From the NCBI GenBank assembly GCA_003481775.1, contig QULU01000014.1:23144-87143 (forward strand): 64,000 nucleotides of DNA, read 5' to 3'. Shown piece by piece: positions 25,718-34,173 of the stretch. The notes beneath the pieces were generated by a model, which saw only the letters and a program-made list of their open reading frames with translations, was not told where the DNA came from and did not search any database. Origin of the DNA: Clostridiaceae bacterium OM02-2AC. Lineage in GTDB: Bacteria; Bacillota_I; Bacilli_A; Erysipelotrichales; Erysipelotrichaceae. Every line of letters begins with the position of its first letter. Position 1 is the first letter of the stretch. Both the position numbers and the translations under genes were made by a program.

Positions 25718-26833
25718 ATGTGCAATGCAATTGGTATTGTAAATTATGAAGGACCTAATGTACAGGTCAAAGGTATGCAGGATTATCGTCCGGTATCCGC
25801 CTTCTCATTCCTGGGAAGATATCGTCTGGTCGACTTTCCAATTTCTAATCTGAGTAATTCCGGTGTGAATCATATCAAGGTATTTGTAAAAACGAATCCG
25901 AGATCTCTTCTGGAGCATCTGGGAACCGGACGTCATTACAACATTAATTCCAAGCGTGGAAAGCTGCACATCCTGCCGGCAAAGAGCATGGATGAAAATG
26001 ATTTCTACAGCAATGATATTAACTCTTATATGTACAATATGCAGGCAATCGAGGATGCCAATTATCCTTACGTTGTTCTGACACCGAGCCACTTTGTCTT
26101 CCGTCAGGACTTCAGTGCCCTGCTGGATGCCCACATTGAAAGCGGTGCGGATATCACCATGCTGTATCAGAATGTGGATAATGCGAAGGAATCCTTCGTA
26201 AACTGCGATGTTGTGAATCTGAACAAGCAGAAGGGTGTTCTTTCTCTGGAAAAGAACCGCGGAAACTCCAAATCCAGAACAATTTCTCTGGAAACCTATA
26301 TCCTGAGTAAGGAGCTGTTCATGGATCTGGTAAAGAAAGCAGCGAATATCTCTTCTCTGTACTGGTTCCGTGATATCGTAAACGATGAGTGTGCGGAGCT
26401 GGACATCCGTGGTGTTGCACACCGTGGCTTTGTGGCATGTATCAATGATTTTAAGAGCTACTACAATGCCAATATGGATCTGCTGGACTATGATAAGGCG
26501 ATGGATCTGTTCCATACAGACTGGCCGGTTTATACAAGAACCAACGATTCCTGCCCTACACAGTACTATTCAGGTGTCAGTGTGAAAAACAGTATGGTTT
26601 CCAACGGATGTCTGGTAGAGGGTGATATTGAAAACAGTGTCATCGGACGTGGTGCGATTATCAAGAAGGGGGCAGTTGTGAAAAACTGTGTGATCCTTCC
26701 GGGTGCTATGATCGGTGAAGATGTGCACATTGAAAATGTAGTAGTGGATAAGAAAGCAAGAATCGTTCGTAAAAAAGAACTGCTGGGACTTGCCGACACT
26801 CCACTGTACGTGAAAAGGAATGATAAAATTTAA
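25718..26833 (+). CDS. glgD: Glucose-1-phosphate adenylyltransferase subunit GlgD
   Basis: This 371-residue paralogue of GlgC keeps the overall fold (YRLVDFPISNLSNSG and a C-terminal beta-helix), but lacks the GGRGTRL nucleotide loop and starts MCNAIGIVNYEGPN instead. GlgD is the non-catalytic or regulatory partner that raises GlgC activity in Bacillus-type enzymes. The ATG at 25718 lies 1 nt after the glgC stop with AGGGGTG as binding site; the GTG at 25709 is rejected. It overlaps glgA by 1 nt. Confidence 0.94.
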   Translation: MCNAIGIVNYEGPNVQVKGMQDYRPVSAFSFLGRYRLVDFPISNLSNSGVNHIKVFVKTNPRSLLEHLGTGRHYNINSKRGKLHILPAKSMDENDFYSNDINSYMYNMQAIEDANYPYVVLTPSHFVFRQDFSALLDAHIESGADITMLYQNVDNAKESFVNCDVVNLNKQKGVLSLEKNRGNSKSRTISLETYILSKELFMDLVKKAANISSLYWFRDIVNDECAELDIRGVAHRGFVACINDFKSYYNANMDLLDYDKAMDLFHTDWPVYTRTNDSCPTQYYSGVSVKNSMVSNGCLVEGDIENSVIGRGAIIKKGAVVKNCVILPGAMIGEDVHIENVVVDKKARIVRKKELLGLADTPLYVKRNDKI

Positions 26834-28272
26834 TGGCAAGAATATTGATGGTTGCTGCCGAGGGTCTTCCCTTTATTAAAAGCGGAGGACTGGCAGATGT
26901 AATCGGCTCATTGCCGAACGAGCTGGCAAAAAAGGGTCATGAGGTGCGTGTTATCATGCCGCTGTACCTGAAAATTGCGCAGAAGTTTCACCATGAATTT
27001 ACGCTGGAGGCTCAATTTTCCGTGAGTATTGCGTATCATGAGGTACCGGTAAATATCTGGTCAACGATGCGCAAGGATGTTAAATTCTATTTTGTAGAGC
27101 ACAAGGGATACTTTGAGCGTGAAGAAATGTATGGACATATTGATGATGGAGAACGCTTTGCTTATTTCCAGAAGGCTGTCATTGAAATGTGCAATCAGCT
27201 GAACTACTTCCCGGAAATCATGCATTGTCATGACTGGCATACCGGTATGATACCGGCTATGTGCAAGGAAGGTCACAGCTTTGATGAACGCTACCGCAAT
27301 ATCCGCTTTGTTTATACGATTCACAATCTGGCTTATCAGGGCAACTTCGGTGTGGAAATGCTGGACAGCTGTCTGGGACTGGATTATCGAATCTATGATA
27401 ACGGGAATGTGCGCTACGACGGCGGAATCAGTTTCATGAAGTCCGGTATTCTGTATGCGGACAAGGTGACAACGGTTTCCCCTACATATTCACAGGAAAT
27501 TCTGACACCGCAGTATGGTGAGCATTTGGAAATGGTGCTGAATATCCGTAAATATGACCTGTGGGGAATCACAAACGGTATTGATATCGAATACTGGGAT
27601 CCGAAGAATGATCCGGAAATTCCATATCACTACAACAAGGTGAATGTGAAGAAAGCCAAGGCGTTAAATAAGGAAGCGCTGCAGAAGGAGCTTGGTCTCA
27701 CTGTAGATCAGAATGTACTTCTGATCGGTGTGGTATCCCGTCTTACCTGGCAGAAGGGCTTCTATCTGATGATGGAAAAGCTCTCTGAAATCTGTGCTAT
27801 GCCGATTCAGCTTGCTGTGTTAGGAAGCGGAGAGGCGAGCATTGAGGAAAAGATGGCGCAGCTGGAAGCAGGAAACAAGGGGAAAATTGCATTCTACAAG
27901 GGATACAATGATTCTCTGGCACACCGCATTTATGGCGCATGTGATCTGTTCCTGATGCCATCCCTGTTTGAACCATGCGGTATCTCACAGCTGATCTCCA
28001 TGCGCTACGGTACACTGCCGCTGGTACGTGAAACCGGAGGTCTGAAGGATACGGTAACACCGTATAACGAGTTTGAAAAGACCGGTAACGGCTTCAGCTT
28101 CGCAAATTACAATTCTGATGAAATGCTTCAGGTGATGTACAATGCCATTGATGTCTATTACAATCGCAAGGAAGACTGGAAGATACTTGTCCGCAATGCG
28201 ATGAATACAGATGTCAGCTGGGCAAAGAGTGCGGAAACCTATTGTCAGCTGTACGCTCAGCTGCATCCATAA
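26833..28272 (+). CDS. glgA: Glycogen synthase (ADP-glucose type)
   Basis: The protein has 479 residues of the GT5 family, GT-B fold. The ADP-glucose binding loop KSGGLADVIGSLP begins at K16. HCHDWHTGM, VSRLTWQKGF, and LMPSLFEPCG with the catalytic Glu in the C-terminal domain are all present. It extends alpha-1,4 glucan chains from ADP-glucose made by GlgC/GlgD. The start shares a base with the glgD stop. A terminator 12 nt later ends the operon. Confidence 0.96.
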   Translation: MARILMVAAEGLPFIKSGGLADVIGSLPNELAKKGHEVRVIMPLYLKIAQKFHHEFTLEAQFSVSIAYHEVPVNIWSTMRKDVKFYFVEHKGYFEREEMYGHIDDGERFAYFQKAVIEMCNQLNYFPEIMHCHDWHTGMIPAMCKEGHSFDERYRNIRFVYTIHNLAYQGNFGVEMLDSCLGLDYRIYDNGNVRYDGGISFMKSGILYADKVTTVSPTYSQEILTPQYGEHLEMVLNIRKYDLWGITNGIDIEYWDPKNDPEIPYHYNKVNVKKAKALNKEALQKELGLTVDQNVLLIGVVSRLTWQKGFYLMMEKLSEICAMPIQLAVLGSGEASIEEKMAQLEAGNKGKIAFYKGYNDSLAHRIYGACDLFLMPSLFEPCGISQLISMRYGTLPLVRETGGLKDTVTPYNEFEKTGNGFSFANYNSDEMLQVMYNAIDVYYNRKEDWKILVRNAMNTDVSWAKSAETYCQLYAQLHP

Positions 28273-28283
28273 GAACATGAAAA

Positions 28284-28316
28284 GGCATATTGTGTAAGAC
28301 AGTATGTCTTTTTTTC
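28284..28316 (+). terminator. Terminator after glgA
   Basis: CATATTGT (28286-28293) pairs with ACAGTATG with one G-T wobble and a 5-nt loop, followed by a run of seven T after TC. Confidence 0.85.
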
Positions 28317-28656
28317 TGTGCAGGGATATGCAGATACATCGCTTAGATAAATAACGGCTGCTGCCTGAACCGGGGATTCTAATAAAAAGAATAGTAATAG
28401 AAGTGAGTAGGAATACCGGAACAGGTTATGGAAACATCATATTCTGTTATAGATATGCTTTTTATGCAAAGCCCTGTTCTGGCACAGGCACAGACTGCAG
28501 TGATTCCAGTGCATAATACCGGATGTCTTGATACGATGGTCTTTCCCGTTACTGTAAAGAATTTACAGCATTTATAGCGGCGGTTGTATTATAATTTTTT
28601 TTAGGATATCATTTATTTGAAAAATGGGTTAAAATGAAAGAAATGAGGTGGTTCAT
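28317..28656. promoter_or_regulatory. Leader region of the EIIB-LevR genes, with a 17-bp palindrome
   Basis: No gene is seen. CTGTAAA-GAA-TTTACAG (28552-28568) is a perfect inverted repeat 88 bp before the EIIB start. TTGTAT (28588-28593) and TATCAT are spaced by 17 bp and could be the promoter just after it. Variable-spacer TGTAAA/TTTACA sites are known as CcpA targets in clostridia, so carbon-source control is possible. Confidence 0.4.
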
Positions 28657-29160
28657 ATGAAAGCAAGAATTGAATTGACTAGAATTGACAACCGGCTTGT
28701 CCATGGACAGGTTGGTCTGACATGGGGAAGTACCTTGAATATCGACACGATTGTTGTCGTGGATAATCTGACAGCTGCCAGCAGCTTTGCGCAGAAGCTG
28801 ATGCAGAGTGTTGCCTCCGCCGCAAGCCGCCAAATCCGCTTTTATACGGTGAATGACTTCATCCGGGCATACAATGACAACACAAGTCATCAAAAGCTGT
28901 TCGTTGTTGTACAATCCCCCCACGAAGCACGACTGCTGGTGGAAGCGGGAATTGAACTAAAGCGCGTTAATGTCGGTAATATGCATTATGAAAAGGGAAG
29001 AGTTGCATTCAATCGAAAGGTATATCTTACACAGCTGGATATTGAGGATATAAATTATATGATTTCACAGGGGACGGAGGTATTTTATCAGGATGTTCCC
29101 GGATCAGCTGTTGAGAAGTTCAGTGAGCTTGATTATGAAACAATGAAGCGGAGAAGGTAA
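28657..29160 (+). CDS. PTS mannose/sorbose-family EIIB, stand-alone
   Basis: The protein has 167 residues, with the EIIB motif TRIDNRLVHGQVG giving phosphorylated H16, and the usual VNVGNMHY block near 110. It passes phosphate from EIIA to the sugar in the membrane complex. Here it stands just upstream of the LevR-type activator and apart from EIIC/EIID, while a second EIIB heads the structural operon. This one may therefore report flux to the activator by phosphorylating it, as LevE does to LevR; that is inference. The ATG at 28657 has ATGAGGTGG as binding site. Confidence 0.9.
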   Translation: MKARIELTRIDNRLVHGQVGLTWGSTLNIDTIVVVDNLTAASSFAQKLMQSVASAASRQIRFYTVNDFIRAYNDNTSHQKLFVVVQSPHEARLLVEAGIELKRVNVGNMHYEKGRVAFNRKVYLTQLDIEDINYMISQGTEVFYQDVPGSAVEKFSELDYETMKRRR

Positions 29161-29216
29161 ATGGTCTTCGCTTTTGTATACTTGCATGTAGAGAATGGAA
29201 AGGCAGGCGCAACGCA

Positions 29217-31949
29217 ATGAAGGAAATCGTTTTTGAAGAATTGAAAAAACGCTGTGAGGAGTATGCCATCGAGGAGCACACGCGATTTACAGCAGCCAGT
29301 ATTGCAGATGCACTGAATATCAGTCGCAATACGGTATCCCAGTATCTGAATGAGAAGGTGAAAACCAAGGATGTGATCAAAATCAATTCCCGTCCGGTAT
29401 ACTTTTTTGTTCGCGAGGTTGTGGAAAACAAACGAAGCGGTATCGTTACAAAATACAGCTTTGATTCCTTTGAACAGTTTGAGCAGGAGCTGGTAGGTGA
29501 CGCCCAGGATTTTGAACAGCTGATCGGCTGTAACAATTCTCTATCCAGTGTAGTTGAGCATTGCAAGGCGGCAGTATCCTATCCGGGTGGTCTTCCAATA
29601 CTCATCAACGGTCCGACAGGTACGGGGAAAAGTATGATTGCGGCAATGATGTATGAATATGCGGTGAATCAGAATATCATCGGAAAAAACAAGAAATTCG
29701 TAGCGGTAAACTGCTCGGAATATGCCAATAATCCGGAGCTGTTGACAACCAATCTGTTTGGAAATGTGAAGGGTGCCTATACTGGTGCGGATGAGGATAA
29801 CCCGGGGCTGATTTCTTTGGCAGATGGCGGACTTTTATTTCTGGATGAGGTGCACTGCCTCAAGGCGGAATGTCAGGAAAAGCTGTTTTTCTTTATGGAT
29901 AAGGGAATGTATCATAAGGTCGGTGACAATGAAAACTGGTATTATTCCAAATGCCGTCTTGTTTTCGCAACAACGGAGGACCCGCAGAATGTTCTGTTGA
30001 AGACTCTGCTGCGAAGAATACCGATAACAATCACCGTTCCAGCATTAAAGGATCGTCCGCTGATTGAAAAGCGGGAGCTGATTTATACGATCTTCACAAA
30101 GGAAAGCAAACGTCTCGGCAAGGAAATCCTCATCAGCAACCTCGCCTATCAGAGTCTGATGGATTTTGAGTTTATCGGCAATGTCGGGGCATTGAAAAAT
30201 GCAATCAAGGCAGCCTGTGCAAATTCCTTCCTTGTCCATCAGGGGGAGCCAAAGCTGAAAATACAGGTAGCCGATTTACCGGATTATATCTTTCCTTCCC
30301 TGACCTCCGTGCAGCTGAAATCCTCCACCCATGGCATGCAGGAGGCTATGATACCAATCGAGCGGCTAAAGGGGTCGCTGAATCAGGCATCCCCGCTGCT
30401 GCATCTGTACAGTCAGCTGGTCACGCAGTATGAGGGATATCAGACCTCGACAAATGCCTTTCCTGCCTATATGGAAAAAACAGCGATTCTCATACAAAGC
30501 TATATCGACTATGTCATGTTCCATAACCGCTATCAGAAGAATACGAGTGAGGCATACCTGCTAAAGCTGCTGGATAAAATCTATTCCATCGTCATGAATA
30601 AATACTCCATCAATATACCGAATAACGAAATCAAAATCTATTCGCGTATCCTTGTTGAATATTCCAAATGTGCAACGGATGCCAATGTGTGGATCAGTGC
30701 GCATCAGAAAACGGTAAAAGCGCTGGTAGCGGAGGTGCAGGAACGAATGCCGAGAATCTTCCACATTGCAGAGGAAATTGTGGAAAATGTACGGCTGAAT
30801 CTGGATTTGGAGCTGGATGATTTACTGCTGGTGATTATTGCTATCGCGTTTGCAGGGTATCAGAATGAAGAGGTCAGCTCCTGTGTCGGCGTGATCCTGT
30901 GCCATGGCTACTCTACCGCAAGCAGTATTGCGGATACGGCGAATCGTATGCTGGGGCAGTATGTGTTTGACGGTATTGATATGGAAATCAACATTACCAT
31001 CGATAAGGTGGCGCAGCTGGCGGATGATTATCTGAAGCGCAAGGGAACCATACACGAACTGATTTTTTTGGTGGATATGGGAAGTCTGGAAGAAATCTAT
31101 ACAAGAATTAAACCGATGTCCGATTATAATATTGCACTGATCAACAATGTATCCACCGCCATGGCACTGGAGGTTGGAAACTACATCATGCAGGGAAAGC
31201 GTGTGGAGGAAATACTACAGCTGGTGAAGGAGCATCATCAGCTTTCCACACATTATCTGAAAAGCAGAAAGAAAAAGTCTGCCATTCTGTCCATCTGTGC
31301 CACCGGCTTTGGTGCAGCAAAGAAAATCAGTGAGCTGCTGGAGGGCTCCCTGCCACGCAAAATCGATTTGGAAATCATCCCCTATAATTACCAGCAGCTG
31401 GTGGAAAACGGAAACCGTGATTCTATTTTCAACCGATATCAGGTGGAGCTGATCGTCGGTACGCTGGATCCCAAGGTAAGCGGTATTCCATTTATGGCGA
31501 TTGAAAGTGTCATGATGAACGATGAAATCGGTGTTCTGGAACAGCTGATGCAGCGATATCTGGGGGCTGCGGATCTGGAGGCGTTTAATCAGAACATTAC
31601 GAAGAATTTCACGCTGTCCAATATCGTGAATCATCTTACCATTTTGAATGGGGAGAAGATTATCGACGATGTGGAGGAAATTGTGGAAAACCTGGAGGAG
31701 GATTTGAATGAGGAGCTGGACGCGACCCGCAAGGTCGGTCTGTATGTACATATCAGCTGTCTGATCGAACGCCTGATTCTGAAACAGGGAATCGAGCATG
31801 TGGAAGGCATGGAAAAGGCTATGGAGGGAAAGAAGGAGCGTGTAGATAAGGTCAAGGATGCCTTTAGTGGCGTGGAAATGAGATATAGTGTCGAACTTCC
31901 GGCGCCCGAAGCACTCTATGTGCTGAATTACTTTAAAAATCCTAAATAA
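29217..31949 (+). CDS. LevR-type sigma-54 transcriptional activator with PRDs and PTS domains
   Basis: The protein has 910 residues. Order: winged helix (about 10-65), AAA+ domain (about 100-340) with Walker A GPTGTGKS (K138), GAYTGA loop at 186-191 and Walker B LLFLDEVH, a first PRD (about 440-555), an EIIA-Man-like domain with H563 in ILCHGYS, an EIIB-Gat-like domain with C694 in SICATGFGAA, and a second PRD with H845. This is the LevR/DagR plan. GAYTGA is the sigma-54 contact, so it should open -24/-12 promoters, and one lies 29 nt after its stop. Its phosphorylation by PTS proteins would couple activity to sugar supply. The binding site is weak. Confidence 0.93.
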   Translation: MKEIVFEELKKRCEEYAIEEHTRFTAASIADALNISRNTVSQYLNEKVKTKDVIKINSRPVYFFVREVVENKRSGIVTKYSFDSFEQFEQELVGDAQDFEQLIGCNNSLSSVVEHCKAAVSYPGGLPILINGPTGTGKSMIAAMMYEYAVNQNIIGKNKKFVAVNCSEYANNPELLTTNLFGNVKGAYTGADEDNPGLISLADGGLLFLDEVHCLKAECQEKLFFFMDKGMYHKVGDNENWYYSKCRLVFATTEDPQNVLLKTLLRRIPITITVPALKDRPLIEKRELIYTIFTKESKRLGKEILISNLAYQSLMDFEFIGNVGALKNAIKAACANSFLVHQGEPKLKIQVADLPDYIFPSLTSVQLKSSTHGMQEAMIPIERLKGSLNQASPLLHLYSQLVTQYEGYQTSTNAFPAYMEKTAILIQSYIDYVMFHNRYQKNTSEAYLLKLLDKIYSIVMNKYSINIPNNEIKIYSRILVEYSKCATDANVWISAHQKTVKALVAEVQERMPRIFHIAEEIVENVRLNLDLELDDLLLVIIAIAFAGYQNEEVSSCVGVILCHGYSTASSIADTANRMLGQYVFDGIDMEINITIDKVAQLADDYLKRKGTIHELIFLVDMGSLEEIYTRIKPMSDYNIALINNVSTAMALEVGNYIMQGKRVEEILQLVKEHHQLSTHYLKSRKKKSAILSICATGFGAAKKISELLEGSLPRKIDLEIIPYNYQQLVENGNRDSIFNRYQVELIVGTLDPKVSGIPFMAIESVMMNDEIGVLEQLMQRYLGAADLEAFNQNITKNFTLSNIVNHLTILNGEKIIDDVEEIVENLEEDLNEELDATRKVGLYVHISCLIERLILKQGIEHVEGMEKAMEGKKERVDKVKDAFSGVEMRYSVELPAPEALYVLNYFKNPK

Positions 31950-31957
31950 ATCAAGCG

Positions 31958-31988
31958 AAACGTGCTGCGACAGAAAGTTGGCACGTTT
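31958..31988 (+). terminator. Hairpin after the activator gene, overlapping the sigma-54 promoter
   Basis: AAACGTGC (31958-31965) and GCACGTTT (31981-31988) form a perfect 8-bp stem with a 15-nt loop. There is only a short T-run, so termination would be partial. The 3' arm is also the -24 part of the sigma-54 promoter. Confidence 0.5.
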
Positions 31989-31994
31989 CTTGCT
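31978..31994 (+). promoter_or_regulatory. Sigma-54 (-24/-12) promoter of the EIIB-EIIC-EIID operon
   Basis: TTGGCACGTTTCTTGCT fits the consensus YTGGCACGRNNNTTGCW at every position but the R. The start of transcription would be about 32005, 18 nt before the EIIB ATG at 32023. The sigma-54 activator is encoded just upstream. Confidence 0.9.
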
Positions 31995-32022
31995 AGATAA
32001 TAAGTGAATGGAGGTGGAATAT

Positions 32023-32490
32023 ATGCCGAATATTCTATTAACAAGAATTGACAACCGTCTGGTACATGGACAAGTTGGGGTCACATGGACAAAGACGCTG
32101 GGAGCCAATCTGATAGTGGTAGCGGATGACACTGCTGCTGAGGACAGAATCCAGCAGTCACTGATGAGTGTCACAGCAAAATCATCCGGTGTGGGAATTC
32201 GTTTCTTCAGTATTGAAAAAACGGCAGCCATCATTGGCAAGGCAGCACCGGAACAGAAAATCTTTATCGTATGCCGTACGCCGAAGGATGTCCGCCGTCT
32301 GGTGGAGGCCGGTGTTGATCTGAAGGAGGTAAATGTGGGAAACATGCATTTCTCCGAAGGGAAACGCGCTATGACAAAGAAGGTCTATGTCGATGATGAA
32401 GACATGGATGATTTAAAGTATCTGGTATCAAAGGGCATCAATGTGTATGCACAGGATGTACCGGGTGATTCGAAATCCGCTATTGAATAG
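32023..32490 (+). CDS. PTS mannose/sorbose-family EIIB
   Basis: The protein has 155 residues, H15 in TRIDNRLVHGQVG being the phosphorylation site. It is close in sequence to the stand-alone EIIB at 28657, especially in the first 20 residues and in VNVGNMHF, so the two are paralogues. The ATG at 32023 is chosen over 32008 because GGAGGTGG (32010-32017) lies between them. It is the first gene of the sigma-54 operon and transfers phosphate to the sugar carried by the EIIC/EIID encoded next. Confidence 0.93.
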   Translation: MPNILLTRIDNRLVHGQVGVTWTKTLGANLIVVADDTAAEDRIQQSLMSVTAKSSGVGIRFFSIEKTAAIIGKAAPEQKIFIVCRTPKDVRRLVEAGVDLKEVNVGNMHFSEGKRAMTKKVYVDDEDMDDLKYLVSKGINVYAQDVPGDSKSAIE

Positions 32491-32518
32491 CCAAAACTGA
32501 AAAGGAGATGAAAGTAAT

Positions 32519-33322
32519 ATGGAGATTACACTTTTACAGGGAATCCTACTGACCATTATGACGATTATCGTCGGTCTTGATTTCTTCCTCGAAGCGTTCT
32601 TTATCTTCCGTCCGTTGATCGTATCGACACTGACGGGACTAATTTTGGGTGATATTACCTTGGGGCTGAAGGTTGGAGCATTGATCGAGCTTGCATTCGC
32701 AGGATTGACACCGGCCGGTGGAACACAGCCGCCAAACCCTGTATTCGCAGGTCTGATGGGAACGGTACTTGCGTATACAACCGGCTGTGATCCAAAAGCT
32801 GCACTGGGTCTTTGCCTGCCATTCTCTTTCCTGGGACAGTATGTCATTCTGTTCTATTATTCCGCATTCTCATTCTTTATGGGAAAAGCCGACAAGTGTG
32901 CTGCTGAAGCTGATGTTAAGGGTATCCGTCGCATCAACTTCACAACCATGACGATTATTTCACTGACCTATGGGGCTCTGGCATTCCTGTGTACCTATGT
33001 TGCACAGCAGCCAATGGCAGACTTCGTAAACGCACTGCCTGCAGTTATCACACACGGTCTTGAGGTTGCCGGCGGAATTCTTCCGGCTGTCGGATTCGCT
33101 ATGCTGCTGCGTGTTATGATGAAGGTAAAATACACACCATACTTTATCGCAGGCTTCCTGATGGCATGCTTCTGCGAAATGCCGAACCTGCTGCCGGTAG
33201 CGCTGCTTGGTACCGTATTTGCACTGATTGATTTCTTTGGTGTGAAACAGAGAAAAGACGAAATTGAAGAAGCTGTGAAAAACGCAGGGATAACTGGAGG
33301 TGACACGAATGTCGGCATCTAA
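32519..33322 (+). CDS. PTS mannose/sorbose-family EIIC
   Basis: The protein has 267 residues, an integral membrane protein with about eight helices. The family block AFAGLTPAGGTQPPNPVFAG is at about 60-80. EIIC forms the sugar pore with EIID. AAAGGAGATG precedes the ATG, and the gene overlaps EIID by 14 nt. The substrate cannot be read from the sequence, but the amino-sugar deaminase downstream suggests galactosamine, N-acetylgalactosamine or a related amino sugar. Confidence 0.93.
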   Translation: MEITLLQGILLTIMTIIVGLDFFLEAFFIFRPLIVSTLTGLILGDITLGLKVGALIELAFAGLTPAGGTQPPNPVFAGLMGTVLAYTTGCDPKAALGLCLPFSFLGQYVILFYYSAFSFFMGKADKCAAEADVKGIRRINFTTMTIISLTYGALAFLCTYVAQQPMADFVNALPAVITHGLEVAGGILPAVGFAMLLRVMMKVKYTPYFIAGFLMACFCEMPNLLPVALLGTVFALIDFFGVKQRKDEIEEAVKNAGITGGDTNVGI

Positions 33323-34106
33323 GAAATTAACAAAACATGATATTACAATGCTTGGTATACGTTCTTCCTTCCTGCAGGCATCCTTCAACTATGAACGTAT
33401 GCAGGCCTGTGGATTTACATGGGCAATGCTGCCTGCTCTGGAAAAGGTATACGGAGACGATAAGGAAAAGCTGTCTGCCGCGATGACAGATAATCTGGAA
33501 TTTATTAACACACATCCAAATCTTGTCGGCTTTCTGATGGGCTTGATGATGTCCTTGGAGGAAGGTGGAGGAACCCGTGATGCAATCAAGGGTCTGAAGC
33601 TGGCTCTGTTTGGACCAATCGCCGGTATCGGTGATGCAATCTTCTGGTTCACAATTCTGCCAATCGTTGCAGGTATCTCCTGTTCCTTTGCATCTCAGGG
33701 ATCCGTTCTGGGACCGATTATTTTCTTTGCAACCTATGTGGTTATCTGGATTCTGCGTATAGTCTGGACCCGTCTTGGCTATACCCTTGGAACACGCTCT
33801 ATTGATATCATTACAGAGAACTCTGATATGATCGCCAATTCCGCAACAATTCTGGGTATCACCGTAATCGGTGCACTGATTGCTTCCTATGTTACCATCA
33901 ACCTACTGCCAGTCATTAAGGTAGACGGTGGTATCGAGGTTGCAGTACAGGCTGAGTTCTTCGATCGTATTTTCCCGAACTTTTTGCCAATGTGTGTTAC
34001 CCTGCTGCTGTTCTGGCTGCTGAAAAAGAAACAGGCGAATCCAATCGTTCTGATTGTATCCATTATTGTGCTTTCCATTCTGGGAGCATGGGTCGGACTT
34101 GTTTAA
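33309..34106 (+). CDS. PTS mannose/sorbose-family EIID
   Basis: The protein has 265 residues with the EIID opening (KKLTKHDITMLGIRSSFLQASFNYERMQ in pattern), the GPIAGIGDAIFW block near 103 and three or four membrane helices toward the C-terminus. It completes the translocator with EIIC. The ATG at 33309 has GGAGGTG at 8 nt from GGAGG; the GTG at 33300 lies inside that site. No EIIA gene is in this operon, so EIIA must come from elsewhere, for example the EIIA genes at 38181 or 62669. Confidence 0.93.
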   Translation: MSASKKLTKHDITMLGIRSSFLQASFNYERMQACGFTWAMLPALEKVYGDDKEKLSAAMTDNLEFINTHPNLVGFLMGLMMSLEEGGGTRDAIKGLKLALFGPIAGIGDAIFWFTILPIVAGISCSFASQGSVLGPIIFFATYVVIWILRIVWTRLGYTLGTRSIDIITENSDMIANSATILGITVIGALIASYVTINLLPVIKVDGGIEVAVQAEFFDRIFPNFLPMCVTLLLFWLLKKKQANPIVLIVSIIVLSILGAWVGLV

Positions 34107-34120
34107 AATATGATAAAATA

Positions 34121-34155
34121 AAGCTATCCATACAAGACTTTCGGATAGCTTTTTT
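34121..34155 (+). terminator. Terminator after EIID
   Basis: AAGCTATCC (34121-34129) and GGATAGCTT (34143-34151) form a perfect 9-bp stem with T-run. The deaminase gene begins only 19 nt later, so it is either read through or has another promoter. Confidence 0.88.
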
Positions 34156-34173
34156 CAAAAATTGGAGGTAGTT

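Noticed and set aside
28480..28498. TGGCAC followed by CTGC upstream of the EIIB-activator genes as a sigma-54 promoter
   Set aside because: The distance between the GG and GC dinucleotides is 14 bases instead of 10, and the TTGC part is absent.
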